Source: Megalobrama amblycephala
Lineage: Eukaryota > Chordata > Actinopteri > Cypriniformes > Xenocyprididae
DNA: 64,000 bases
Reading direction: 5' to 3'
Assembly (NCBI RefSeq): GCF_018812025.1
Contig: NC_063050.1
Span: forward strand, 8,867,539-8,931,538
The translations under genes and the position numbers were made by a program. Below are positions 21,751-32,617 of the stretch, piece after piece (positions within the stretch are counted from its first letter, which is position 1; each line of letters starts with the position of its first letter). The notes beneath the pieces were generated by a model. That model had not been told where the DNA came from. It made no database searches and saw only the letters and a program-made list of their open reading frames with translations.

Positions 21751-24633
21751 TATAGCTGCGAGCAGCGATGGCGGGCCCAAGCCCGGTGGCACCGCCACCC
21801 CGGTGGCTTCAGGTTAACTGTGCACAGCGGGCAATAGGCACTTAAAACGGTTAAACATCAAAGGACTATGTCAAATTTACTTCACATTTACTGCACTACA
21901 AGGTGCCACTATAGAGCCCCTCCTCCCTGCCCATTTTCAAAGGATTACATGTGCCAAGTTTTAACATTATTCTGATGAATTTTGAAGCAAATCAGGTAAA
22001 AATAAGAGGGTGATCTCAATGTATGCTGAAAGTGACACATTTTCTGCTTCCAGTTGGTGGCGCTATGACTTTGAATCACAATAGTCACATCCATGTGATC
22101 AGCCTTGTACAACGAAGACTAAGCCGAAGTTTCATCAAAATCAATTAATGTATGCAGAAGTTATAACACTTTGTTTCCCTTTTCTTGCCATAAATTCGTT
22201 GCCTTGCCACGGCCAAACCGTTTGAGATATCCAAAATCCGTTTGCAATTAAACAACTTCAATGTGTTAGCAACAAGTTAAAAAAAGCTTGGTGTAAATTG
22301 GATAAACCCTGTAGGAGTAGTAGTATAAAATTCATAGCCTGTTTTTTCAAAAAATTAACATTCAAACCAAAATAGCTGACTTCCTGTTGGTCGGAGCTAA
22401 TGAATGTAAATTAGAAAATTGTCCGGCTTCATGAGAACAATATGTGTACCGAGTTTGGTGACTGTAGGAAAAACTAACCCCCCCACTTTTGTCAAAAGGT
22501 GGCGCTACTGAGCCCCTCCACCACGCCCATTTCTATGGCTTTGTCCATGTCTACTGGTTGACAATATTGATGTGTGTGTTGAGTTTCATGCAATTTGAAG
22601 CATGTTAAGAGCCTCAAAAACACTCAACAATATTATTACAGTTTGACCTGTTGCCATGGCAACAATATTTCAAATATCAAAAATCCTGTCATAGGTCTAC
22701 ATCTGCTGTGTATTGACATTACACTGATAAAGTTTGAAGCAAATCACGTAAAAATAAGAGGGTGATCCCAAAACATTTCAAAAAGTGATACACTTCCTGC
22801 TGCCAGTTGGTGGCGCTATAACTTTGACTCACAATAGTCACATCCATGTGATCAGACTCCTATAACGAACACACTCGTGAAGTTTCATAAAGATCAATAT
22901 ATGTATGCAGACGTTATAACACATTTCCTGTTTCCTTTTTCTCGCCATAAATTCGTTGCCTCGCCACGGCCAAACCGTTCGAGATATCAATAATCCCCTG
23001 GCAATTTTTAATCATCAGTGTCTTGACTTCATGCTGACCGAGTTTGGTGGCGATCGGATTAATCGTCTAGGAGGAGTATATCAAATTCCAGAGCATGCGT
23101 TTTTCAAACAACCCTTAATAGCTGACTTCCTGTTGGTGTGGTGTTTAACTTAGAGCACGAAAGTTGTTCGGCCCGATGAGGTCTATATGTGTACTGAGTT
23201 TCATACTAATACGTGCAAGCTTGTTTAATATATGGACCAAATTTTCAGACTTTTTCAAGGGGGCGCTGTCGAGCCCCCCTGCCACGCCCGGGTACCAGCC
23301 TCTCCGGCGTCCTAATGGCCGCGGATTCCAATGTGTGTGCCAATTTTCAAGAGTTTTTGAGCATGTTAAGGCCCCCAAAAAGCCCCGGAAGACGGAAAAA
23401 AAAAAAAATAAAAAAAAAAAAAATAATAAATATAGCTGCGAGCAGCGATGGCGGGCCCAAGCCCGGTGGCACCGCCACCCCGGTGGCTTCAGGGCAACTG
23501 TGCACAGCGGGCAATAGGCACTTAAAACGGTTAAACATCAAAGGACTATGTCAAATTCACTCCACATTTACTGCACTACAAGGTGCCACTATAGAGCCCC
23601 TCCTCCCTGCCCATTTTCAAAGGATTACATGTGCCAAGTTTTAACATTATTCTGATGAATTTTGAAGCAAATCAGGTAAAAATAAGAGGGTGATCTCAAT
23701 GTATGCTGAAAGTGACACATTTTCTGCTTCCAGTTGGTGGCGCTATGACTTTGAATCACAATAGTCACATCCATGTGATCAGCCTTGTACAACGAAGACT
23801 AAGCCGAAGTTTCATCAAAATCAATTAATGTATGCAGAAGTTATAACACTTTGTTTCCCTTTTCTTGCCATAAATTCGTTGCCTCGCCACGGCCAAACCG
23901 TTTGAGATATCCAAAATCCGTTTGCAATTAAACAACTTCAATGTGTTAGCAACAAGTTAAAAAAAGCTTGGTGTAAATTGGATAAACCCTGTAGGAGTAG
24001 TAGTATAAAATTCATAGCCTGTTTTTTCAAAAAATTAACATTCAAACCAAAATAGCTGACTTCCTGTTGGTCGGAGCTAATGAATGTAAATTAGAAAATT
24101 GTCCGGCTTGATGAGAACAATATGTGTACCAAGTTTGGTGACTGTAGGAAAAACAAACCCCCCCACTTTTGTCAAAAGGTGGCGCTACTGAGCCCCTCCA
24201 CCACGCCCATTTCTATGGCTTTGTCCATGTCTACTGGTTGACAATATTGATGTGTGTGTCGAGTTTCATGCAATTTGAAGCATGTTAAGAGCCTCAAAAA
24301 CACTCAAGAATATTATTACAGTTTGACCTGTTGCCATGGCAACAATATTTCAAATATCAAAAATCCTGTCATAGGTCTACATCTGCTGTGTATTGACATT
24401 ACACTGATGAAGTTTGAAGCAAATCAGGTAAAAATAAGAGGGTGATCTCAAAACATTTCAAAAAGTGATACACTTCCTGCTGCCAGTTGGTGGCGCTATA
24501 ACTTTGACTCACAATAGTCACATACATGTGATCAGACTCCTATAACGAACACACTTGTGAAGTTTCATAAAGATCAATATATGTATGCAGACGTTATAAC
24601 ACATTTCCTGTTTCCTTTTTCTCGCCATAAATT
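21751..24633 (+). repeat. 1,680-bp unit repeated head to tail, second copy cut by the gap
   Basis: The unit starts tatagctgcgagcagcgatg at 21751 and again at 23431, exactly 1,680 bases later. The two copies are nearly identical as far as the gap. The first unit ends in an A-rich tail (about 23396-23430), so each unit looks like a retroposed element. Inside a unit there are shifted partial copies: ggtggcgctat at about 22063 and 22809, and agctgacttcctgttgg at about 22375 and 23119, roughly 750 bases apart. So the unit is itself partly dimeric. Open frames such as 23213-23644 are not supported as genes. Confidence 0.8.
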
Positions 24634-25633
24634 NNNNNNNNNNNNNNNNNNNNNNNNNNNNNNNNNNNNNNNNNNNNNNNNNNNNNNNNNNNNNNNNNNN
24701 NNNNNNNNNNNNNNNNNNNNNNNNNNNNNNNNNNNNNNNNNNNNNNNNNNNNNNNNNNNNNNNNNNNNNNNNNNNNNNNNNNNNNNNNNNNNNNNNNNNN
24801 NNNNNNNNNNNNNNNNNNNNNNNNNNNNNNNNNNNNNNNNNNNNNNNNNNNNNNNNNNNNNNNNNNNNNNNNNNNNNNNNNNNNNNNNNNNNNNNNNNNN
24901 NNNNNNNNNNNNNNNNNNNNNNNNNNNNNNNNNNNNNNNNNNNNNNNNNNNNNNNNNNNNNNNNNNNNNNNNNNNNNNNNNNNNNNNNNNNNNNNNNNNN
25001 NNNNNNNNNNNNNNNNNNNNNNNNNNNNNNNNNNNNNNNNNNNNNNNNNNNNNNNNNNNNNNNNNNNNNNNNNNNNNNNNNNNNNNNNNNNNNNNNNNNN
25101 NNNNNNNNNNNNNNNNNNNNNNNNNNNNNNNNNNNNNNNNNNNNNNNNNNNNNNNNNNNNNNNNNNNNNNNNNNNNNNNNNNNNNNNNNNNNNNNNNNNN
25201 NNNNNNNNNNNNNNNNNNNNNNNNNNNNNNNNNNNNNNNNNNNNNNNNNNNNNNNNNNNNNNNNNNNNNNNNNNNNNNNNNNNNNNNNNNNNNNNNNNNN
25301 NNNNNNNNNNNNNNNNNNNNNNNNNNNNNNNNNNNNNNNNNNNNNNNNNNNNNNNNNNNNNNNNNNNNNNNNNNNNNNNNNNNNNNNNNNNNNNNNNNNN
25401 NNNNNNNNNNNNNNNNNNNNNNNNNNNNNNNNNNNNNNNNNNNNNNNNNNNNNNNNNNNNNNNNNNNNNNNNNNNNNNNNNNNNNNNNNNNNNNNNNNNN
25501 NNNNNNNNNNNNNNNNNNNNNNNNNNNNNNNNNNNNNNNNNNNNNNNNNNNNNNNNNNNNNNNNNNNNNNNNNNNNNNNNNNNNNNNNNNNNNNNNNNNN
25601 NNNNNNNNNNNNNNNNNNNNNNNNNNNNNNNNN
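24634..25633. other. assembly gap of 1,000 N
   Basis: Exactly 1,000 undetermined bases, a round number that suggests a placeholder length. The tandem repeat runs into its left side and a LINE fragment runs into its right side. The missing 3' end of Siglec gene 2 could lie here or be deleted. Confidence 0.95.
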
Positions 25634-26110
25634 TCAAACCTGCAATAAAAGTCGTTCAGATCGTCTGCCAGTTGTTGATTCACCACAGTGCTTGGGGATG
25701 GTGTCTTGTAGTTGGTGATGACTTTCAGACCTTTCCACACTGAAGCCGTGTCATTAGAAGAGAACTGATTCCGAAGCTTATTGGAATAATTCCTCTTTGC
25801 CACTCTAATCTCTTCGTCCGTTTTGTTGAGTAGAGAGCGGAGATTCGCCAGATGGATGCTAGGCAGCGGCATTCTTACTGCACGCTGTCTGAGCTTCACG
25901 AGGGCGCCGGCACGCTTTCCCCGCCTGCGTGCCCTGAAGAGTCTGAACAGTGCTGCCGCTCCACCGACAACATTCAACAAAATGTCTATGGTGTGTACTG
26001 CGGAATGTTCAGCAGTTCATCCCTGGTAAAACTGATCGTATTTGAAAAACAAAAAACAGGAAAAACAAAAACAGCACAAACACTGGAGAGCTAAGCACTG
26101 TGGCTGCCAT
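25634..26110 (-). mobile_element. L2/CR1-like LINE fragment with internal deletion
   Basis: On - from about 25980 the frame reads GKRAGALVKLRQRAVRMPLPSI, an N-terminal block with HLANLRSL typical of fish L2/CR1-type ORF2. It passes directly into RVAKRNYSNKLRNQFS and WKGLKVITNYKTPSP, the region just before the RT. The endonuclease between them is missing, so the copy is internally deleted. It continues into the gap. Confidence 0.65.
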
Positions 26111-26138
26111 GCACGGCGCCATCATTCATCGCCATCGT

Positions 26139-26838
26139 TATCATTAAGTTTATCACAATAAATCTGACATCACAAAATTTGTTTATGGGATTTCATGTCA
26201 CAGTTACTAAACCAACTTTAACTCACACATGACGTTTAAAGTCACAGCATCAGAGTATTTCTCTCCATGATCATTGATGGATCTGCACTTGTATTCTCCA
26301 CTGTCATCAGAGCTGATCTTTGAGATGCTGAAGATTCTTCCAGATCCTACAAACGTTCCTCCTTTAAACCAGCTGATTTCTGCAGGAGGGTTTGAATCAC
26401 TGCTGCAGTTCAGAGTCACTGAATCTCCTGACACTATTTCACCAGATGGACTGAAGGACACCAAGACGCTCTTTGGAGGGTCTGAAACAGAAAACAGATA
26501 TCATTAAGTTTATCACAATAAATCTGACATAAAAGAAAATGTTTATTGGATTTCATGTCACAGTTACTAAACCAACTTTAACTCACACATTATGGTTAAA
26601 TTCACAGCGGAGTATTTCTCTCCATGTTGATTTCTGGAATTGCACTGATATTCTCCACTGTCATCAGAGCTGATCTTTGAGATGTTGAAGATTCTTCCAG
26701 ATCCTACAAACATTCCTCCTTTAAACCAGCTGATTTCTGCAGGAGGGTTTGAATCACTGCTGCAGATCAGAGTCACTGAATCTCCTGACACTATTTCACC
26801 AGATCTGTTTATCAACACCGAGACATTCCTGGGAGGAT
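26139..26838 (-). repeat. tandem duplication of one Ig exon plus its intron
   Basis: The segment around exon 26227-26481 and the intron piece before it repeats at about 360 bases in 26587-26838. The intron pieces at about 26139-26226 and 26497-26586 are almost identical (atcattaagtttatcacaat to accaactttaactcacac). The two exons are close copies (SCEFS-free core: CSSDSNPPAEISWFKGG). This shows how the extra Ig domain arose. Confidence 0.8.
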
Positions 26839-28091
26839 CTAAAACAGACAAAAGAAACTATATTCATATTGTGGGATTGTTAATCCACCAGTTTGTTTGT
26901 TGAAGCATTATTAACTCACACATGATGTTTAAAGTCACAGCATCAGAGTATTTCTCTCCATGTTGATTTTTGGATCTGCACTTGTATTCTCCACTGTCAT
27001 CATAGCTGATCTTTGAGATGTTGAAGATTCTTCCAGATCCTACAAACATTCCTCCTTTAAACCAGCTGAAGTTCAGAGCAGGAGGATTTGAATCACTGCT
27101 GCAGTTCAGAGTCACTGAATCTCCTGACACTATTTCACCAGATGGACTGATGGACACTGAGACACTCTTTGGTGCATCTAAAAGTAAAAAAAAAAATAAA
27201 AATAAAAAAATCATCTCATTATTATTATTTGTTTTAAATGAACAAATGAATCTGTACTCACACATGACATTGAGCTGAACAGCAGGAGAGATGTGATTGT
27301 GTCCGTGTACAGCACAGCTATATCTGCCTGCATCCTCTCTTCTGACTGACTGCAGCAGGAGTTCATTGTTTCTGTCTCTTCTCTCAGTTAATGGCTGTGA
27401 GTTTCTGTACCAGATGAATGTTGCTCTGTCAGTCAGAGTGCAGCTGCTTTTACATGTCAGACGGACTGAATCTCCCTCTGTCACTCTCTCAGGAGACTCC
27501 ACCTGAAGATCTGAACACAACATTATATCTAGTGCTGCTGTCATACACTGATTATTATTCAACATAATGCACAGAAGAAGAGAGAAACCTCATGAAAGTC
27601 ACCTGTGACAGAAAGAGTAACATTAAGAGTCACTCCTGGTTTACCAAGCCATTTGTCTTTATCAGTGATGAATCTGAAATAGTACATGCGTGAATCGTTC
27701 AGTGTCACATGACTCAGTCTGATGGTGCAGTTCTGCTGTTTATCTCCCAGATACTCAAGCCTCTGACTGTATTCAGTGTCATTAGACAGATCTGGATGCT
27801 CTCCATTAACTTTTTCCAGTGTTTTTGTCCAGAACACTTTCTCGATCTTATATCCAGTAGGGTATGTATAAGTGCAGTTCATTATCACTGATGAGTCCTT
27901 TAGTGCACAGATGTGTGAAGGACTGTAACTCACACCCCAACCAGCACTAGAAACTCCTGAAACACAGAATCCATCCTTTTATGCAGCATATGCATAAAAA
28001 TGCAATCCAGTTTCTCTTGAGTGTTTTTGAAGTGTTGCACTGACTCACCGTGAATCATGAGCAGAAAGATCAGAGGAAGAGGAGGAGCCAT
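26227..28091 (-). CDS. Siglec/CD22-like Ig receptor, gene 2 (3' part missing)
   Basis: Exons on -: 28091-28049 of a start exon whose acceptor is at 28117 (signal MAPPLPLIFLLMIHG), 27956-27603 (V-set), 27510-27262, 27177-26920, 26838-26587 and 26481-26227 (C2-type Ig). All are phase 1 with GT-AG borders. The V domain keeps HIC, MNC, QQNC and YYFRF. Compared with gene 1 it carries a small in-frame duplication at the end of strand G (TLNVTLSVTG). It has one more C2 domain than gene 1, from a tandem exon duplication. No membrane or tail exon is seen before the LINE fragment and the gap. An in-frame ATG 18 bases upstream (28109) could also serve as start. The product cannot be judged complete from this window. 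Confidence 0.8.
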
Positions 28092-28117
28092 TCTGACTGA
28101 CATCACCATATCAACAC

Positions 28118-28262
28118 CTACAACAAATGAACAGTGGCTTATTTTTTAATTTAGTTTTAATTCTAATGATACGATGTGTGACACTATTCTTCCCTTAAGG
28201 AACAGAAAAATATTTCTATATACTTATGATCAATATATTGTATGGTCTAAATACTGAAAAAT
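28118..28262 (-). other. upstream intron of gene 2
   Basis: Matches the region upstream of the start exons of genes 1 and 3 near the acceptor. No other signal is seen. Confidence 0.4.
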
Positions 28263-29489
28263 ATACGTATGTGAACCACTTGAAGAATGTGTGAAAATGT
28301 GAATAATTTTAATAAAATAAGAGGGATCATACAAAATGCATGTTTTTTTTTATTTAGTACTGTCCTGAGTAAGATATTTTATATAAAATATGTTTGCATT
28401 TAGTTCACAAGACAAAAAAAACCAAAAGCTGAATTTATTAAAATATCTCCGTTCATAAGTATGTGAACCATTGGTTCTCAGTACTGTGTGTGGTTACCTG
28501 ATGATTCACGACTGTTTTTGTGTTTTGTGATGGCTGTTCATGAGTCTCTTGTTTGTCCTGAGCAGTTAAACTGAGCTCTGTTCTTCAGAAAAATCCTCCA
28601 GGTCCTGCAGATTCTTCAGTTTTCAAGCATTTTTGCATATTTGAACCCTTTCCAGCAGTGACTGTATGATTTTGAGATCCATCTTTTCACACTGAGGACA
28701 ACTGAGGGATTCAAACACAACTATTAAAAAAGGTTCAAACATTCACTGATGCAACTCGAGGAAACACGATGCATTAAGAGTCGGGGGTGAAAACTTTTGA
28801 ATTCAAATATCAAGGTAAATTGTACTTAATTTTTCTTCCGGGAAACATGCAAGTATCTTCTGTTGGTTCCGAAGGGCAGTACTAAATTAAAAACAACAGT
28901 ATTTAAACAAAATAAGAAAAATTGTGACATCTTCATCCTGTTTAAAAGTTTTCACCCCCCAAACTCTTAATGCATCGTGTTTCCTTCTGGAGCATCAGTG
29001 AATGTTTGAACCTTGTTTAATAGTTGTGTTTGAGTCTCTCAGTTGTCCTCCGTGTGAAAAGATGGATCTCAAAATCATTCAGTCACTGCTGGAAAGGGTT
29101 CAAATATGCAAAAATGCTTGAAAACTGATGAATCTGCAGGAGCTGGAGGATTTTTCTGAAGAACAGAGCTCAGTTTAACTGCTCAGAACAAACAAGGGAC
29201 TCAAGAACAGCCATCACAAAACACAAAAACAGTCGTAGATCATCAGGTAACCACACACAGTATTAAGAATCAATGGTTCACATACTTATGAATGGGGTTA
29301 TTTTAATAAATTCAGCTATTGTTTTGTCTTGTGAACTAAATGTAAACATCTTTTATATAAAATATATTACTCAGGACAGTACTAAATAAAAAATAACATG
29401 CATTTTGTATGATCCCTCTTATTTTATTAAAATTATTCACATTTTCACAGATTCTACAAGTGTTTCACATACTTTTTCTTGCCACTGTA
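28263..29489. mobile_element. 1.2-kb palindromic element, Tc1/mariner-like ends
   Basis: The left half (from gtatgtgaacca near 28268) is mirrored by the right half down to ttcacatactttttcttgcc near 29467-29483. Paired landmarks are agagggatcatacaaaatgc (28319) with its inverse (29400), and ccatcttttcacactgagga (28681) with its inverse near 29050. The right end reads ccactgta, fitting the CAGTGGCAAGAAAAAG terminus and TA target of Tc1/mariner-derived MITEs in cyprinids (from memory of the family). No transposase. Confidence 0.75.
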
Positions 29490-29548
29490 TTTCATTAATT
29501 AAATGTGTATATTTAAATAATACATAAGGAATTGCCACTTTTCATATT

Positions 29549-30010
29549 TGTCACGTGTGTTCTGTCTGTCATGTTCTTATCAGTTGCCATGGTGTTTGAT
29601 TATGTTAATCCTTGCCTAGCTGTTTTAGTTCCATCATTTACTCTTGTGTATATATTCTCCCTGTTCAGTTCAGTCCCGGTCGGTTATTGTTCGTGTATGC
29701 TATGCATGTGTGTTACACGCTGTTACACTTCTACCTGCGTATTATATTAAACCTTGTTTATTATGAACCAGACTTCGTATGCAGTCTTCCCATGACAATA
29801 TTGTCACAGTTACCAATGAGAGTGCCCATAATTGCCACCAGTGGGCACTGCTTGTTTCTGCCTCATGTTCTGGATTACTCTTTGCCTGTGTACCCTGCCT
29901 TGTTTTTTGTTTGTTTGTTTGTTTGGACTGTCTGCATGTGTTTTGACCCATTGCATGGATTTTGGATTATGATTGTGGATTACCCTCTGAATAAATCCTG
30001 CGTTTGGATC
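29549..30010 (+). mobile_element. two adjacent solo LTR-like sequences
   Basis: First: 29549-29797, beginning tgtcacgtg and ending catgaca (TG...CA), with attaaa near 29746. Second: from 29802, beginning tgtcacagttacc, with an aataaatcc near 29991. The second resembles the LTR-like sequences at 44236 and 60179 (shared gagtgcccat and gggcact motifs). No internal region is attached to either. Boundaries of the second are approximate. Confidence 0.5.
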
Positions 30011-31177
30011 CTCTACCTATAGTACTGGGCAGAGCGAGACTTCGTGAAACACTGAAACAACTGAAGCAAATGTGCCGTATCCACCTGTTTCCGCGGGCCG
30101 CTACTGTAAAAGAGAACGTGGGTACAACTTCCGGTGAGGCGGCGGAAGTAGCCTACCAATGTCGTTACGGCGCTCAGGGACAACATTTCAGTTTAGTACA
30201 TTTATTATTTAATAATATCACAATACAATAAACAGTTTTCGTGCCCTTAATTGCCCTTTACTTTACTGACCTTCCACAAAAGTGCTGCTGCATGACTAGA
30301 GCATCCTGACCCTGCAATACATGAACAACCCGCTGTCTGTACTTCAACTGTCACTGATGCACCAAAGCCATATGATGTGATATTTTACTCCTAACGTGTC
30401 GTGTGTGCCAGAGCCAGTCGCGTTTCCACTGTATGCGATGCTAAAGGCTACTGATGTTAACCACTGCGATAAATACACACGTTTATGGAAAATATCAGAG
30501 ACTGCTTGAGGGACGAAGACAATTCTTATATGATTATAGTCGTGTATTTATTTAGTTTAATGTTTTATCTGTCTCTTCCCTGTGCCTGTTGATTCCTGAC
30601 AAATGCCAACCTATACAGATTCACACACTCCGGTTAACTCGTATAACTCATAACTCCTGTTGCCTTCTCATGAGCTCCCTCTGTTGCTCTGGCTGAAAGG
30701 ATCAGGATAGATAGACAAGAGATCGCGCAAACATCCTCGGATTGCAATCATCGCATAATTTAGAGGAAAATAAATAGAAATGCTCAGAAAAGTGACGTAA
30801 ACATAGGGTATGTTATCAATATATTTCTAAATGTGTAGCCTTTGGATTTAAAAGCCTTAATGGAGTTGTTTTGTGCATTCTCGTGATCGTAAATAAATGG
30901 AAGCAGGCGCAACTGAATAGGTCTGTTAGATTTAGCATGATTGATCTGCACTCCTGACATAAATTAATATTAATGTAACATTTTTTATTGTAAAACATTG
31001 TTCAAATATTTATGCTGGAATCTTAAATCTTTAAGTAAAAAACAAACGTTCGCAAGTTTGGATCGTTAAATCTTGAATGACTGTCAAATGTTGAATGAAT
31101 GAGTGTCACGTCCAACTTGTTTACTTCGAACCGGAAGACGCTCCCACGTTTGACGCAAGGCCTCATGGGGCGTAGGA
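30011..31177. other. intergenic, nothing recognised
   Basis: Mixed composition with a GC-richer part near 30085-30180. No convincing ORF, RNA gene or repeat border on either strand. It flanks the left end of the DIRS element. Confidence 0.4.
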
Positions 31178-31381
31178 AACGTCTCGGGTTACGGATGTAA
31201 CCCTGGTTCCCTGAGTAAGGGAACGAGACGCTGCGTGAAACGCATTGGGAACCTTCTGCGTGATATCGTCATTGAAGCACTCCTGTATCCAACCAATCGT
31301 GTAACGAGACGTCAGAGACGGGTGACGTCACGGACCAGGAAACTATAAAGCATGCCCGGATGCAGAGAACACTAGCTTCTG
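31178..31381. repeat. left inverted terminal repeat of the DIRS element
   Basis: The inner part from gacgctgcgtgaaacgcatt (31228) to about 31381 matches the inverse of 36450-36603. The outer 50 bases are unique to this end and reappear inverted in the internal complementary region. Confidence 0.9.
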
Positions 31382-31423
31382 TGGAAAATCTGAAGCAAGC
31401 ACTCGCAAGCATGCAGGGGTACG

Positions 31424-31532
31424 GCAAGAGACGCAGCGTCTCGTTCCCTTACTCAGGGAACCAGGGTTACATCCGTAACCCGAGACGTTCCCTTTCGTGG
31501 GAACTATCGACGCTGCGTGAAACGCATTGGGA
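31424..31532. repeat. internal complementary region of the DIRS element
   Basis: Contains the inverse of the left outer end (down to cgtaacccgagacg) followed at once by the inverse of the right outer end (ttccctttcgtgggaac) and the start of the shared repeat. Confidence 0.9.
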
Positions 31533-31573
31533 ACGCAATCCCAACTGTGCCGTACTTCAAATGCTTGTTCATG

Positions 31574-32617
31574 TTAGCTCGAAAGTACGGAGGACCCTGG
31601 AGTGGGGCCCACATCAAGGTTATAATATCTGATAAATGTATGCTGGCTTGACCATCCAGCTGCATCACAAACGTCACTCATAGAGACGCCAGACATCAAA
31701 GCTTTCGATGCCGCCATACCCCTTGTGGAATGAGTGCGGACGTTAAAAGGAGAGGACTGTCCGACCGCTTTATATGCAAGTGAGATGGCCTCAACCACCC
31801 ACTTGCTCATCCTCTGCTTGGACGCCGGTCCACCTTTATTAGGAGAACCGTAACAGACAAACAGTTGCTCTGTTTTACGCCACAGGGCAGCTCTGTGGAC
31901 GTATGCATCCAAAGCCCTTACTGGGCAGAGCAGATTCAGTTTTTCCTGATCCGAAGACATAAATGGAGGAGGATGAAAAGCTTGAAGCACAATAGGACCC
32001 GGGACATTGGTGGGGACCTTAGGCACATAGCCGAGTCTAGCATGAAGAAATGCTCTCACCATTCCAGGAGCGAACTCCAGATATGAGGGGGCCACTGAAA
32101 GGGCCTGAAGATCTCCAATTCTTTTCAGAGACGTAATAGCAAGTAAAAATATCGTCTTTAGAGTCAGGAACTTTAAAGACACCTCCTCCAGTGGTTCAAA
32201 GGGAGCCTCAGCTAACCCACGTAGAACCACTGATAAGTCCCAGACCGGGGTCCTTGTGCGCACTGGAGGCCTCAGCCTCAGTGTACCACGGAGGAAGCGT
32301 GACACGAGGGGGTCTCGACCGACCGAGGAATCCCCCCCAACATGATAGGCTGATATAGCCGCAACATAAACCTTCAAGGTTGAATAGGATAAGCCCTCCG
32401 AGAATTTTTCTTGGAGAAAAGATAGCACAAAGCTAATAGGAGCACGGACAGGGTCCGTTTCATGTTGTCTACACCAGGTAGAGAATAAATTCCACTTATA
32501 AGAGTAAAGCTTCCTCGTGGAGGGAGCCCTGGAGCTAAGTATGGTCTCAACAACCTCAGATGAGAGACCAGCCTCTATGAACCTGTCCCCCTCAGAGGCC
32601 AGGCCCATAGTTTCCAT
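31574..32617 (-). CDS. DIRS tyrosine recombinase (start uncertain)
   Basis: C-terminal part of a frame that is open from 35032. The recombinase domain reads from about LSSRAPSTRKLYSYKWNLF to the end. Catalytic residues are visible: Arg in LKRIGDL, HSTR (His-x-x-Arg) and the Tyr in FIRYYNLD. I chose the ATG at 32617 (METMGLASEG), which slightly overlaps the RT frame; an earlier start within the RT frame is possible. It inserts circular element DNA into the genome without target duplication. Confidence 0.88.
   Translation of the reverse strand: METMGLASEGDRFIEAGLSSEVVETILSSRAPSTRKLYSYKWNLFSTWCRQHETDPVRAPISFVLSFLQEKFSEGLSYSTLKVYVAAISAYHVGGDSSVGRDPLVSRFLRGTLRLRPPVRTRTPVWDLSVVLRGLAEAPFEPLEEVSLKFLTLKTIFLLAITSLKRIGDLQALSVAPSYLEFAPGMVRAFLHARLGYVPKVPTNVPGPIVLQAFHPPPFMSSDQEKLNLLCPVRALDAYVHRAALWRKTEQLFVCYGSPNKGGPASKQRMSKWVVEAISLAYKAVGQSSPFNVRTHSTRGMAASKALMSGVSMSDVCDAAGWSSQHTFIRYYNLDVGPTPGSSVLSS

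Noticed and set aside
24557..25980. Open frames of 347-468 codons across the N run
   Set aside because: They consist of undetermined bases; only the LINE-like part at 25634-25980 has real sequence.
31574..32617. Tyrosine recombinase as a phage or integron integrase
   Set aside because: It is linked to a DIRS-type RT/RNase H and bounded by DIRS terminal and internal complementary repeats.
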